A stretch of 64,000 nt of DNA. Origin: Sphingomonadales bacterium UBA656. Its GTDB lineage: Bacteria > Pseudomonadota > Alphaproteobacteria > Sphingomonadales > Sphingomonadaceae. The position numbers were made by a program, and so were the translations under genes. Below are positions 17,742 to 27,259 of this stretch, in pieces. A model generated the notes under the pieces. That model ran no database searches. It saw only the letters and a program-made list of their open reading frames with translations, and was not told where the DNA came from. The stretch lies in the NCBI GenBank assembly GCA_002299895.1, contig DBOC01000011.1, positions 1-64,000 on the forward strand, read 5' to 3'. Each line of letters begins with the position of its first letter. Within the stretch, counting starts at the first letter, position 1.

Positions 17742-18068
17742 ATGAGCGTTCACGACCGGATCGATGAGATCGTCAAAGGCAATAATGTTGTCCTGTTCAT
17801 GAAAGGCAGCCCGCTGTTTCCGCAATGCGGCTTTTCAAGCAAGGCAATTGCCATTCTCGACCACCTGAACGTTGCCTATGAAAGCGTCGATGTGTTGCAA
17901 GACATGGAAATCCGCGCTGGCATCAAGGACTACAGCGATTGGCCAACGATCCCCCAGCTTTACGTTAAGGGTGAATTTTTAGGTGGTTCCGACATCATGA
18001 TGGAAATGTACGAAGCTGGCGAATTGCAGGAGCTAGTGGCAACACACAGTCTCGCAAAATTAGCGTAA
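17742..18068 (+). CDS. grxD: Monothiol glutaredoxin, Grx4 family
   Basis: A 108-aa monothiol glutaredoxin with the CGFS active site (C29) and the glutathione-contacting K21. WPTIPQLYVKGEFLGGSDI supplies the cis-Pro and GG glutathione-binding segment. Such proteins carry and deliver 2Fe-2S clusters, often with BolA. A TTGGAG ribosome-binding site precedes the start. Its co-location with bolA, and with the SUF operon 4 kb away, fits a role in Fe-S trafficking and iron sensing. Confidence 0.95.
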   Translation: MSVHDRIDEIVKGNNVVLFMKGSPLFPQCGFSSKAIAILDHLNVAYESVDVLQDMEIRAGIKDYSDWPTIPQLYVKGEFLGGSDIMMEMYEAGELQELVATHSLAKLA

Positions 18069-18089
18069 GTTCTCCGATGACTTAGAACG

Positions 18090-19385
18090 TCACGTGGCGA
18101 GTATTTCGGCCTTATCAACGCGCCTAATATTTGGCAGGAGCCAATGTAGCCAGCCCAAGGCGAATAGGTAAGACGCAGCGGCAAAGATAAACAGAGGCGT
18201 GAAACCAAGCCCCGCTGCCAAGACGGCGCCTGTCACTAGTTGGATCAATGCCCCGCCCATATTGCCCATGAAGGCGCCAAAAGCAGTTACGCGTCCAACT
18301 TTGCCACGCGGAACGACGTCAGTGATGATAGAGAATATCGACAACGAAAAACCCTGATGTCCCGCCATCACCACGCCCATCATAATCGCCACGGGCCAGA
18401 AAGAGTCCAGCGTCAGAACGAAGGGCAAAGGCACCACAATTGCGGCGGAACCGAACATGATCGTCTTGCGCACGCGGTTGACACTCCATCCCGCCTCCAA
18501 AAGTCGGGTTGATAGCCACCCTGCGAATAATGCGCCTGCCCCCGACCCAAAAAAGGCAATCGCCAGCGGGATCGCCAGCTCGCCTGTCGTGAGGTCAAAT
18601 TCCTTGCGGTAAAAATCTGGCAACCAGAAATTGATCAGCCACCAAGTGGCATCGGACAGCATTTTGGCAATAACAATTGCCCATGTGCGCCGTTCCATCA
18701 ATATCGGACCATAAGGAGCGCCGCCGTCTGCAAAATCGCGATTCGCGTCTTCGGCTTTATCATCAAACCTCACCCCGCGCGCGAACCACAGCCACAGCGC
18801 CAATGTTATAAAACCGCCGATCCCGGCAAAGATGAGCGCACCGCGCCATCCCCAGATAGTGGCAATCACCGGAATGAAAAACGGCATAGTGATGGTACCA
18901 ATACCGGCAATCGCCGTGCCCACACCAAATGCAAACGAACGTTTGTCCGGGGGGAAAAGCGTGGCGACCGTCTTGATCGTCAGCGGCGTCTGCACAGCCT
19001 CAGTCGCGCCAAGGCCAATGCGCGCAGAGACGACATGCCAGCCTGCAACGGCCCAGCCATGCGCCATCGCCGCAAGGCTCCAAGTCGTTACGCCAGCTAT
19101 CATTGAACGCAGCACGCCGATTTTATCAACTAGCCACCCCGTGAACAGGAAGGATAGCGCTGCTGCGACCTGCGTTACAAAAGCGAGGTTGGCAAAATCA
19201 GTATCGCTCCAGCCGAGGTCAGCCGAAATGTCGGGCTTCAGGATCGCGATTACAGGTCTGTCCATGGCATTAAAAATACCGGCGACACACAATAGCCCAA
19301 ATAAGATCCAGCGCAGCTTTGGCGTTATTGGCTTCATGTCGCTTGGCCCCACTGCATCATTGTCCCCGCTTGGTCGATCCCGCAT
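18090..19385 (-). CDS. MFS transporter
   Basis: A 431-aa, 12-helix major facilitator. The first helix holds the FNAMDRPVIAILKPDIS segment typical of the anion:cation symporter branch (phthalate/hexuronate-like carriers), followed by the GWLVDKIG loop and GLGATEAVQTPLTIK. The substrate is probably an organic anion but cannot be named. The Met at 19337 (MKPITPKLRW) is a likely alternative start, since the first 16 residues look non-conserved. It is divergent from the YeiH gene. Confidence 0.87.
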   Translation of the reverse strand: MRDRPSGDNDAVGPSDMKPITPKLRWILFGLLCVAGIFNAMDRPVIAILKPDISADLGWSDTDFANLAFVTQVAAALSFLFTGWLVDKIGVLRSMIAGVTTWSLAAMAHGWAVAGWHVVSARIGLGATEAVQTPLTIKTVATLFPPDKRSFAFGVGTAIAGIGTITMPFFIPVIATIWGWRGALIFAGIGGFITLALWLWFARGVRFDDKAEDANRDFADGGAPYGPILMERRTWAIVIAKMLSDATWWLINFWLPDFYRKEFDLTTGELAIPLAIAFFGSGAGALFAGWLSTRLLEAGWSVNRVRKTIMFGSAAIVVPLPFVLTLDSFWPVAIMMGVVMAGHQGFSLSIFSIITDVVPRGKVGRVTAFGAFMGNMGGALIQLVTGAVLAAGLGFTPLFIFAAASYLFALGWLHWLLPNIRRVDKAEILAT

Positions 19386-19432
19386 CCCGCTTTATACTGG
19401 AACTCCTCGCCGACTTGCCTATAGAAGGCCAT

Positions 19433-20506
19433 ATGACACCGCAAGACATAAACGCGAATTACATCGCCGACCTGTACGGCGAAACCTACCTCGCAGACGA
19501 TAATCCTGCGCGCGCTAAACGGTTGTTGATCAGCGGCCTATTTCCTGGCCTTGCGGTCGTCGGTGTTGCCGCAGCGGCGGCAACTTGGTTTTCCGAACAT
19601 TATGGCATGCCCGTCATCTTAGCCGGTTTGTTGCTTGGCCTTGCGCTCAATTTTGTGTCAGCCGAACAAAAGGTGCATCCTGGGCTTGATTTCTGCGGCA
19701 CGTCTTGCTTGCGCTGGGGCATTGTTTTGTTGGGTACACAGGTCACCGCGATGCAAATTGGCGGGCTTGGTGCGCTGGCATTTTTGGGGCTTATTGGCAT
19801 TATGTCATTAGTGATGGGGGCTGGACTTTTAGGCGCGCGACTGGCGGGGCAAAGCCGCTACGCAGGCTGGTTAGCTGGCGGCGCAACTGCTATTTGCGGT
19901 GCATCTGCAGCCTTGGCCATTTATGCCGTCATCGGACGCGAGCGCCTAAATCAATCGCAGTTTACACTCATTCTCGTTGGCGTGGCCTTGGCAAGCGCTG
20001 TCGCCATGTCCTTCTACCCACTCATTGCCGCGCAACTCGATTTCACTGACAAGCAAGCTGGCTTCTTGATGGGTGCCGCGGTGCATGATGTCGCCCAATC
20101 CTTGGGTGGCGGTTACAGCTTCTCCCAATCGGCGGGTGAGACGGCGACTATCGTAAAACTGTCCCGTGTCGCGTTGCTTGCCCCATCCGTTGCGCTTGTC
20201 GGGCTGGCTATTGGATCGACCGATGGACGTTCCAAAAGCCTGGTTTCCAAACTCAAATTGCCATGGTTCATCATCGCCTTTTTTGTTGCCGTTGCCGTGA
20301 ACTCCGTCGTTGCCGCACCCGAATGGGTAGCGGAATATGGTCTGGTCGCTTCTAAGGCGATGCTATTGTTTGCGGTGACAGCCACCGCTATGCGCTCACG
20401 ACTTGATCTTTTGCTTACCCAAGGGTGGCGGGCGCTGCTTCCAGTAATACTAGCAACCCTCACCGCCTTTATAACCGCAGCGGCATTTGCATGGGCGTTT
20501 TTATGA
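19433..20506 (+). CDS. YeiH-type putative sulfate exporter
   Basis: A 357-aa, roughly 10-helix membrane protein of the YeiH/UPF0324 family, annotated elsewhere as a sulfate exporter-like protein. PGLAVVGVAAAAATW, GLDFCGTSCLRWGIVLLGTQV, AICGASAALAIYAVIG and HDVAQSLGGGYSFS are characteristic conserved segments. The ATG at 19433 has AGAAGG upstream; the open frame continues 38 codons further but is not family-like. Its stop overlaps glpD by 4 nt. The transported substrate is unproven. Confidence 0.88.
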   Translation: MTPQDINANYIADLYGETYLADDNPARAKRLLISGLFPGLAVVGVAAAAATWFSEHYGMPVILAGLLLGLALNFVSAEQKVHPGLDFCGTSCLRWGIVLLGTQVTAMQIGGLGALAFLGLIGIMSLVMGAGLLGARLAGQSRYAGWLAGGATAICGASAALAIYAVIGRERLNQSQFTLILVGVALASAVAMSFYPLIAAQLDFTDKQAGFLMGAAVHDVAQSLGGGYSFSQSAGETATIVKLSRVALLAPSVALVGLAIGSTDGRSKSLVSKLKLPWFIIAFFVAVAVNSVVAAPEWVAEYGLVASKAMLLFAVTATAMRSRLDLLLTQGWRALLPVILATLTAFITAAAFAWAFL

Positions 20507-22005
20507 ACCAGATAATCTATGATTTGGCCGTAATAGGCGGTGGCATTAATGGCGCTGGTATCGCACGGGACGCCGCTGGCAGGGGCGCGAAAGTCATCCT
20601 GCTTGAACGCGGAGATTTGGCACGCGGCACATCGTCAGCCTCGACGAAGCTTATCCATGGCGGGCTTCGCTATCTGGAACATTATGAATTTGCGTTGGTA
20701 CGCGAATCTTTAATTGAGCGTGAGCGGCTTTGGGCGATTGCGCCGCATATCATCTGGCCGCTGCGTTTCATTCTGCCCCATCAGAAAGGCATTCGCCCGG
20801 CATGGCTCGTGCGGTTTGGTTTGTTTCTTTACGACCATATTGGTGGCCGGAAACTTTTGCCTGCAACCCGCACAGTCCGGTTGAAAACCGAATCTGCGGG
20901 TAAACCGCTTCGGCCGGAATTTGTGAAGGCATTTGAATATTCGGACTGTTGGGTCGATGACGCACGGTTGGTCGTTTTGAATGCCATGGATGCCGCCGAA
21001 CATGCGGCCGACATACGCACCCGGTCAGAAGTCACGCATCTCGAACGCCGCGATGGATTATGGCATATTGAAATTGCAGGACAAGAACCCGTGTTGGCGC
21101 GCGCGGTTGCCAATGCGGCAGGGCCAGCGGTGTTGGACTTACTCGCCCGGACAAGCGGACATGACCGCCCAACAGGAGGCACAATCCGCTTAGTAAGAGG
21201 ATCGCACATCGTGGTCCGCAAGATGTTCGACACACCGCAGGCCTATTTCTGCCAAAACCCCGACGGACGCATATTCTTTGCCATTCCGTATGAGGATGAT
21301 TTTACCCTCATTGGGACGACGGATGCCGATCATAAGGGTTCGCTGGATGACATTCACGCGACGGCAGAAGAGATTGATTATATCTGCGCATCGGCTGCAG
21401 CCTATTTCACGCAACCCATCACAGCGGCCGATGTACTCTACAGCTTTGCCGGCGTGCGGCCCTTGGTCGATGACGGCTCAGGCAAACCGGAAACCGCATC
21501 GCGCGGATATCATTTCGAAATGGATGTCGACGCGGATGGCGCGGCGCCAATACTCTCGGTCTTTGGCGGCAAAATAACCACTTATCGGCACCTAGCAGAG
21601 AGTGCGATTGGACAGCTTTCCAAACACTTGTCTGTTCTAAAAGGCGAAAGCTGGACATTGCGTCAACCATTGCCAGGTGGGGATTTTCCGATTGATGGCG
21701 CCAATCGTCTCGCCCAAGATATTCAGCGGGATCATGCCTATTTGCCTGCCGCTCTCGTTCACCGTTGGGTACGGAGCTATGGAACAAAAACCCGTGCTTT
21801 GTTATCAAACGCCAGCGAGCTTGCCGATTTGGGCACGGACTTTGGGCATGGCCTCTATGCGGTTGAGGCGAACTATCTAATCGATCAGGAATGGGCGCAA
21901 TCCGCCGACGATATATTGTGGCGGCGTAGCAAGCTGGGCTTGCGGTTTAATGCAGAAGAGGCGCAGAGGTTAGAGGATTATGTTGTTAACCGCCGAAGCA
22001 ATTAA
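20503..22005 (+). CDS. glpD: Aerobic glycerol-3-phosphate dehydrogenase
   Basis: A 500-aa flavoenzyme that oxidises glycerol 3-phosphate to dihydroxyacetone phosphate and passes electrons to quinone at the membrane. The FAD-binding GGGINGAGIARDAAGRG is followed by ERGDLARGTSSASTKLIHGGLRYLEHYEF, a very specific GlpD signature. The C-terminal DUF-like domain is present. The start ATG overlaps the exporter stop by 4 nt, so it is coupled to that gene. glpK and glpF are not nearby. Confidence 0.95.
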   Translation: MNQIIYDLAVIGGGINGAGIARDAAGRGAKVILLERGDLARGTSSASTKLIHGGLRYLEHYEFALVRESLIERERLWAIAPHIIWPLRFILPHQKGIRPAWLVRFGLFLYDHIGGRKLLPATRTVRLKTESAGKPLRPEFVKAFEYSDCWVDDARLVVLNAMDAAEHAADIRTRSEVTHLERRDGLWHIEIAGQEPVLARAVANAAGPAVLDLLARTSGHDRPTGGTIRLVRGSHIVVRKMFDTPQAYFCQNPDGRIFFAIPYEDDFTLIGTTDADHKGSLDDIHATAEEIDYICASAAAYFTQPITAADVLYSFAGVRPLVDDGSGKPETASRGYHFEMDVDADGAAPILSVFGGKITTYRHLAESAIGQLSKHLSVLKGESWTLRQPLPGGDFPIDGANRLAQDIQRDHAYLPAALVHRWVRSYGTKTRALLSNASELADLGTDFGHGLYAVEANYLIDQEWAQSADDILWRRSKLGLRFNAEEAQRLEDYVVNRRSN

Positions 22006-22136
22006 GAGCATTTAGGCGATATTCCACTTGCAGTGCTGGTACGCCTCATATCCCTACTCAAAGAAGTATTGGCCAATTCAGCGTTATTGAATCCTTTCTG
22101 GCTTGATTTCCAAGCATAAAGGGACCATCTGCCCCC

Positions 22137-22159
22137 AATCGGAGTAAATTTATCTGATT
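22137..22159. promoter_or_regulatory. Palindromic candidate operator of the SUF operon
   Basis: A 23-bp imperfect palindrome of form AATCnGAnnAA-n-TTnnTCnGATT (8 of 11 arm positions symmetric) ends just before AGGGG, the ribosome-binding site of the Rrf2 regulator gene (ATG at 22172). Rrf2 proteins bind dyads of this size and often regulate their own operon, so this is the best candidate operator. Regulator identity and binding are inference. Confidence 0.5.
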
Positions 22160-22171
22160 AGGGGACGCGAG

Positions 22172-22585
22172 ATGCGTTTGTCGAATATGGCCGATTATGC
22201 GGTGGTGATAATGAGCGCAGCTTCGCGCCACTGTGGCTTTGCGCGCGTGTCGGCCACCGATCTTGCCGCGGAAACTGGCCTAGCCCTGCCGACAACGCAA
22301 AAGCTGGTGAGCATATTGACAAAGGCGGGCCTGTTGCGGTCAGCCCGCGGAACAGGTGGCGGCATCACGCTTGCCCGTCCTGCAGCGGCTATCACGATGG
22401 CCGACATCATTGAAGCAGTCGAAGGCCCGATTGGACTGACGACATGTTGCGATTCGCACAAACAGGCGATGGGTCAGCATTGCGTCAAAGAAGGCAGCTG
22501 CAACGTCCAGGCACACTGGCCAGTGGTGAATAATGCCGTACGCGGTGCATTGGCGCAAATCAATTTGGCGGGATTAACGCGATGA
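22172..22585 (+). CDS. Rrf2-family SUF system regulator
   Basis: A 137-aa Rrf2-family transcription factor at the head of the SUF operon. An N-terminal winged helix (MRLSNMADYAVVIMSAAS to about residue 75) binds DNA. The sensor part carries C92, C93, C104 and C110, with a CX5C between the last two, suitable for an Fe-S cluster; the spacing differs from the CX5CX5C of E. coli IscR. Its stop overlaps sufB by 4 nt. It most likely senses Fe-S status and controls its own operon. AGGGG precedes the start. Confidence 0.9.
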   Translation: MRLSNMADYAVVIMSAASRHCGFARVSATDLAAETGLALPTTQKLVSILTKAGLLRSARGTGGGITLARPAAAITMADIIEAVEGPIGLTTCCDSHKQAMGQHCVKEGSCNVQAHWPVVNNAVRGALAQINLAGLTR

Positions 22586-24063
22586 GCGATGAAATAGATA
22601 TCAAGGATAAGGCCGCTTGGGATGCCGCCGATCGCGTGGCGGATTATGAACATGGCTGGTCGTCAGACATCGAAACCGACTTTGCGCCTAAGGGCCTAAC
22701 TGAGGATACCGTCCGCTTTATTTCCGCCAAGAAAAATGAGCCCGAATGGATGCTCGAATGGCGGTTGAAAGCGTTCGCAAGCTGGAAAACGATGACGCCG
22801 CCCGATTGGGCTAAGCTCAACGTGCCGCCCATAGATTATCAGGAAGCTTATTATTATGCCGAGCCCAAAGCCAAGCCAAAGCTTGGTTCGCTGGACGAGG
22901 TCGATCCTGAAATTCTGCGCATTTATGAAAAGCTTGGCATTCCAATTGCCGAGCAAGAAGTGTTGGCAGGCGTCGAAGGCGCGCGCCGCGTCGCGGTAGA
23001 CGCTGTGTTCGATAGCGTATCGGTCGCCACCACTTTCCGCGCGGAGCTGGAGCGCTCTGGCGTTATCTTCCGCAGCATTTCGGAGGCGATTAAGGAATAT
23101 CCGGAGCTGGTGAAGAAATGGCTCGGCAAGATCGTGCCGATGCACGACAATTATTTCGCGACATTGAACTGCGCGGTCTTTTCCGACGGAACCTTCGTTT
23201 ACATCCCCGAAGGCGTACGTTGTCCCATGGAGCTCAGCACCTATTTCCGTATCAACGCGGAAAACACAGGGCAGTTTGAACGCACGTTGATTATCGCCGA
23301 TAAGGGTAGTTACGTGTCCTATCTTGAAGGCTGTACCGCGCCGATGCGCGATGAAAACCAACTGCACGCTGCGGTTGTCGAACTGGTCGCATTGGACGAT
23401 GCCGAGATTAAATATTCGACCGTGCAAAACTGGTATCCCGGCGATGCCGAGGGCAAGGGTGGTATCTATAATTTCGTTACCAAGCGCTCTTTGTGCCAAG
23501 GCAAGAACAGCAAAGTTTCATGGACGCAAGTCGAAACCGGAAGCGCGGTGACGTGGAAATATCCAAGCTGCGTTTTGAATGGCGAGAATTCGGTGGGCGA
23601 ATTTTACTCGGTCGCCGTCACCAACAATTATCAGCAGGCCGATACCGGCACCAAGATGATCCACAATGGCAAGGGCAGCCGCTCAACTATCGTCAGCAAG
23701 GGGATCAGCGCCGGACACAGCAACAACACCTATCGCGGCCTCGTCCGCGTCGCACCCAATGCCGAAGGCGTGCGCAACTTCACCCAGTGCGATTCGCTGC
23801 TGCTTGGGTCCTTAAGCGGCGCGCATACCGTGCCCTATATCGAAGTGCGTAACCCAAGCGCGCAGATTGAACATGAAGCGACCACGAGCAAGATCAGCGA
23901 TGACCAAATGTTCTACGCGCAAGCCCGCGGCTTGAACGCCGAAGAAGCCGTAACGTTGATCGTCAACGGATTTGCCAAGGAAGTATTGCAGCAACTGCCG
24001 ATGGAATTTGCCGTGGAGGCGCAGAAACTGCTGGGAATTTCGCTTGAGGGGTCGGTTGGATAA
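22582..24063 (+). CDS. sufB: Fe-S cluster assembly scaffold SufB
   Basis: A 493-aa SufB, the scaffold subunit of the SufBC2D complex on which Fe-S clusters are built. Family landmarks seen are PIDYQEAYYYAEPK near the N-terminus, FRSISEAIKEYPELVKKWLG, the beta-helix core with SYLEGCTAP and NCAVFSDGTFVYIPEGVRCPMELSTYFRIN, and the C-terminal ARGLNAEEAVTLIVNGF. Length is normal for the family. It is coupled to the regulator gene (ATGA overlap) and followed by sufC. Confidence 0.97.
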   Translation: MSDEIDIKDKAAWDAADRVADYEHGWSSDIETDFAPKGLTEDTVRFISAKKNEPEWMLEWRLKAFASWKTMTPPDWAKLNVPPIDYQEAYYYAEPKAKPKLGSLDEVDPEILRIYEKLGIPIAEQEVLAGVEGARRVAVDAVFDSVSVATTFRAELERSGVIFRSISEAIKEYPELVKKWLGKIVPMHDNYFATLNCAVFSDGTFVYIPEGVRCPMELSTYFRINAENTGQFERTLIIADKGSYVSYLEGCTAPMRDENQLHAAVVELVALDDAEIKYSTVQNWYPGDAEGKGGIYNFVTKRSLCQGKNSKVSWTQVETGSAVTWKYPSCVLNGENSVGEFYSVAVTNNYQQADTGTKMIHNGKGSRSTIVSKGISAGHSNNTYRGLVRVAPNAEGVRNFTQCDSLLLGSLSGAHTVPYIEVRNPSAQIEHEATTSKISDDQMFYAQARGLNAEEAVTLIVNGFAKEVLQQLPMEFAVEAQKLLGISLEGSVG

Positions 24064-24115
24064 ACCAATCAGCGCTCAATGACCGAACAAAGCTTTGATG
24101 GATAAAAGAAGTAAA

Positions 24116-24859
24116 ATGCTCAAAATTACAAATCTCCACGCCAATGTTGGCGACAAGCCTATTCTTAAGGGCCTTACGCTTTCGATCAACGCGGGCGAAA
24201 TCCACGCAATCATGGGTCCTAATGGCGCAGGCAAATCGACGCTGGGTTATGTCCTATCCGGTCGTCCCGGCTATGAGATAACTGAGGGTGAGGTAACCTT
24301 TAACGGACAAAATCTTCTCGATCTCGAACCGCATGAACGTGCGGCGGCGGGATTGTTTTTGGGGTTCCAATATCCCGTCGAAATTCCCGGCGTATCGAAT
24401 GTCCAATTTTTGCGTGAAGCATTGAACGCACAGCGCAAGTATCGGAGCGACACACCTCTATCCGGCGCCGAATTTCTAAAAGTTGCGCGCGAACAAGCAG
24501 GCGCGCTTAGCATGGATATGGATATGCTTAAGCGTCCGGTAAATGTTGGCTTTTCAGGCGGTGAAAAGAAGCGCAACGAGATGGTGCAAATGGGCATCAT
24601 CGACCCGGCTCTCGCGATCCTCGATGAAACCGACAGCGGTCTGGACATCGACGCATTGCGCACCGTCGGCGACGGTATCAACCGCATTATGCGCAAGCCT
24701 GACAAGGCCGTGTTGCTGATCACCCATTATCAGCGGCTGCTCGATTATGTGAAGCCGGACTTTGTTCACGTCCTTGCCGATGGCCGCATCACACGGAGCG
24801 GCGGACCTGAACTCGCGCTGGAGTTGGAGCGTGACGGGTATAAGGAGCTAGCTGTTTGA
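24116..24859 (+). CDS. sufC: Fe-S cluster assembly ATPase SufC
   Basis: A 247-aa ABC-type ATPase of the SufBCD complex. Walker A GPNGAGKST, the ABC signature SGGEKKRNEM and Walker B AILDETDSGLD are all intact, the ETDSGLD form being specific to SufC. ATP binding reshapes SufB-SufD for cluster assembly. The ATG at 24116 gives the usual N-terminus MLKITNLHA; an ATG at 24098 is an alternative. The end overlaps sufD by 4 nt. Confidence 0.96.
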   Translation: MLKITNLHANVGDKPILKGLTLSINAGEIHAIMGPNGAGKSTLGYVLSGRPGYEITEGEVTFNGQNLLDLEPHERAAAGLFLGFQYPVEIPGVSNVQFLREALNAQRKYRSDTPLSGAEFLKVAREQAGALSMDMDMLKRPVNVGFSGGEKKRNEMVQMGIIDPALAILDETDSGLDIDALRTVGDGINRIMRKPDKAVLLITHYQRLLDYVKPDFVHVLADGRITRSGGPELALELERDGYKELAV

Positions 24860-25584
24860 CCATGCCCGCACCCACCCGCCACGACGAGGCTTGGCGCTAC
24901 AGCGACATTGCTGCCGTTGAGGCTGCGTGGCCATTGCCAGCCCCTGAAAGCATCATCGTGCCCGCAGGCGGCAATTTTGCGCGGACGATTGTGCAGGACA
25001 ATGGCGCAATTCACCAACTCAATATTGCCATTGGCAAGGGCGCAACAGCGGCTATCTATATCCTCAATATCGGTGGCGATTTTGGCCGCGTTGATTTGAA
25101 TGTTACATTGCATGAGGGCGCAGATTTCAAACTTGGCGCAGTGCAAATTGGTAGCAACGCACAAACACTCGAAATTATCACGACCGTCACCCATGTTGAA
25201 CCCAACGCCACATCGTCACAGATTGTGCGCTCGGTACTCGCGGGTACGTCAACTGGAAGCTATTTGGGAAAGGTCTCCGTTGCGCGTGATGCGCAGCTGA
25301 CCGACAGTGTGCAATCGGTGAAGGCGATGTTGCTCGACCGCAGCGCCACTGCCAATGCGAAGCCGGAACTCGAAATCTACGCCGATGACGTCAAATGCGC
25401 GCATGGTTGCGCGATTGGTGAATTGGATCCGATGGGTTTATTCTATCTGCAAGCACGCGGCCTAGCGCCAGCGGATGCAAAAAAGTTGATGTTGCAAGCC
25501 TTTGTCGCTGGCGTGTTTGAAGGTGCTGCGGACGAAGAAATGCTCATTGAAGCGGCGTTGAAGAAATTAGGCGAACTGGTGTGA
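24856..25584 (+). CDS. sufD: Fe-S cluster assembly protein SufD
   Basis: A 242-aa SufD, shorter than E. coli SufD (about 420 aa) because much of the N-terminal region is missing, which is common in alphaproteobacteria. The C-terminal CAHGCAIGELDPMGLFYLQARGL, including the conserved His and Cys, is intact. The TTG at 24856 overlaps sufC and has AGGAG 8 nt upstream; the ATG at 24862 is the alternative. It forms the SufBC2D scaffold. Confidence 0.93.
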   Translation: MTMPAPTRHDEAWRYSDIAAVEAAWPLPAPESIIVPAGGNFARTIVQDNGAIHQLNIAIGKGATAAIYILNIGGDFGRVDLNVTLHEGADFKLGAVQIGSNAQTLEIITTVTHVEPNATSSQIVRSVLAGTSTGSYLGKVSVARDAQLTDSVQSVKAMLLDRSATANAKPELEIYADDVKCAHGCAIGELDPMGLFYLQARGLAPADAKKLMLQAFVAGVFEGAADEEMLIEAALKKLGELV

Positions 25585-26807
25585 ACGCAGTTAACGCCCT
25601 ATCTCCCCTTGCGCAGACCGAGAACATTCGCGGCCAATTCCCTGGCCTCGCTAACGACTGGCATTATCTCGACACCGCCGCGACAGCACAAAAACCACAG
25701 ATCGTGCTCGACGCGATGATGCGGGCAGGCGGAGCGGATTATGCCACCGTTCATCGCGGCGTCTATGCCCGGTCGGCCAATATGACCGTTGCATTCGAAG
25801 CAGCGCGGGCCCGCGTTGCACGCTTCATGGGCGCGGCTTCGGCTGATGAAATTGTCTTTGTTCGGGGTGCCACAGAGGGCATTAACCTGATAGCACATAG
25901 CTGGGGTACAGCCAACCTGAAGGCTGGTGACCGCATCATGCTGAGCCAGTTGGAGCATCATAGCAACATCGTTCCATGGCAAATGCTTGCCGAGAAGGTC
26001 GGCGCGCATATTGACGTGTGTCCGTTGACAGACGACGGCGAGGTTGACCTTGATTGGCTCGAAGCGCGTTTGACGCCCGCGCACAAAATGATCGCACTCG
26101 CGCATGTGTCCAACGTGCTTGGTTCCGTGCTCGACGCAAAGCGGGTCGCGAATGCCGCGCATATGGTGGGCGCGAAATTACTGCTTGACGGCTGCCAAGC
26201 CGCACCCCGAATGCGTCTAGACATGGCCGAATTAGGTTGCGACTTTTACGTGATGTCAGGGCATAAATTATACGGCCCGACTGGCGTTGGCGTGTTGTGG
26301 GCGAAGGCCGAAACGCTGAACGCGATGCCGCCCTATCAAGGCGGTGGCGCGATGATAGATCGCGTGACCTTCGAAAACACCACTTATGCCCCTGCGCCAT
26401 CACGATTTGAGGCGGGAACGCCGATGATCATCGAGGTGATAGGACTACACGCCGCCATCGACTTCATCGATAGTTTTGGACCTGAGGCAATATTCGCACA
26501 TGAAAGCGCGCTGGCCGCACACACGCGTCACGCATTGCATGCGATTAACGCGATCACGTTATACGGCCCGGAACAATCTGCGGGGATTGTTTCCTTTTCA
26601 ATGAATGGCGTGCATCCGCACGACATCGGCACGATATTGGACGAGGAAAATGTCGCCATTCGCGCTGGTCATCATTGTGCTCAGCCGTTGATGGACCATT
26701 TGGGCGTGCCTGCCACAGCGCGGGCAAGCTTTGGGATTTATAATGACGAAGATGATGTCTTAGCGTTGGTGCGCGGCATCGAACGGGTGAAGAGGATTTT
26801 TGGATGA
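25581..26807 (+). CDS. sufS: Cysteine desulfurase SufS
   Basis: A 408-aa PLP-dependent group II cysteine desulfurase that takes sulfur from cysteine for cluster assembly. The PLP lysine is K229 (SGHKLYGPTG), the persulfide cysteine is C366 (RAGHHCAQPL), and LEHHSNIVPWQ is present. The GTG start overlaps the sufD stop by 4 nt. SufS enzymes usually need SufE or SufU to accept sulfur; neither is found in this operon. Confidence 0.96.
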   Translation: MNAVNALSPLAQTENIRGQFPGLANDWHYLDTAATAQKPQIVLDAMMRAGGADYATVHRGVYARSANMTVAFEAARARVARFMGAASADEIVFVRGATEGINLIAHSWGTANLKAGDRIMLSQLEHHSNIVPWQMLAEKVGAHIDVCPLTDDGEVDLDWLEARLTPAHKMIALAHVSNVLGSVLDAKRVANAAHMVGAKLLLDGCQAAPRMRLDMAELGCDFYVMSGHKLYGPTGVGVLWAKAETLNAMPPYQGGGAMIDRVTFENTTYAPAPSRFEAGTPMIIEVIGLHAAIDFIDSFGPEAIFAHESALAAHTRHALHAINAITLYGPEQSAGIVSFSMNGVHPHDIGTILDEENVAIRAGHHCAQPLMDHLGVPATARASFGIYNDEDDVLALVRGIERVKRIFG

Positions 26808-27259
26808 GCGAGAACATCCGCATTGAAGAAGTCGATAGCGTAGAGAAGCCCCCAAAAGCGCGGGTCGATAGCACAAGCGAAACCGTCGAACGCAAGAAGG
26901 ATTATCTGGAAGGTTTCCTCGCGCAAAAGCCTGCCGCGCCTGTGCCTAGTGAACCTGATGGCGATTTGTACGAAGCGGTGATTGCTGCGCTCAAGGAAAT
27001 ATACGACCCCGAAATTCCGGTGAACATTTATGACCTCGGTTTAATTTATAATGTCGAGATTAACGATGGTCATGCCGTTGTCTCGATGACGCTGACGACA
27101 CCGCACTGCCCCGTAGCAGAATCCATGCCAGGCGAGGTTGAGCTGCGCGTTGGGGCAGTTCCCGGCATTGGCGATGCCGAAGTGAATTTGGTGTGGGAAC
27201 CAGCATGGAGCCCTGCCAATATGACAGATGAAGCCCGTTTGGAGCTTGGAATGTTATGA
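26804..27259 (+). CDS. sufT: SUF system assembly protein SufT
   Basis: A 151-aa protein with a C-terminal MIP18/DUF59 domain (about residues 50-145) typical of SufT, which aids maturation of Fe-S proteins. The EIYDPEIPVNIYDLGLIYNVE and MTLTTPHCPVAESMP segments, the latter with the conserved Cys, are visible. The N-terminal 45 residues are charged and variable. The start overlaps sufS by 4 nt and the end overlaps sufA by 4 nt. Confidence 0.92.
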   Translation: MSENIRIEEVDSVEKPPKARVDSTSETVERKKDYLEGFLAQKPAAPVPSEPDGDLYEAVIAALKEIYDPEIPVNIYDLGLIYNVEINDGHAVVSMTLTTPHCPVAESMPGEVELRVGAVPGIGDAEVNLVWEPAWSPANMTDEARLELGML

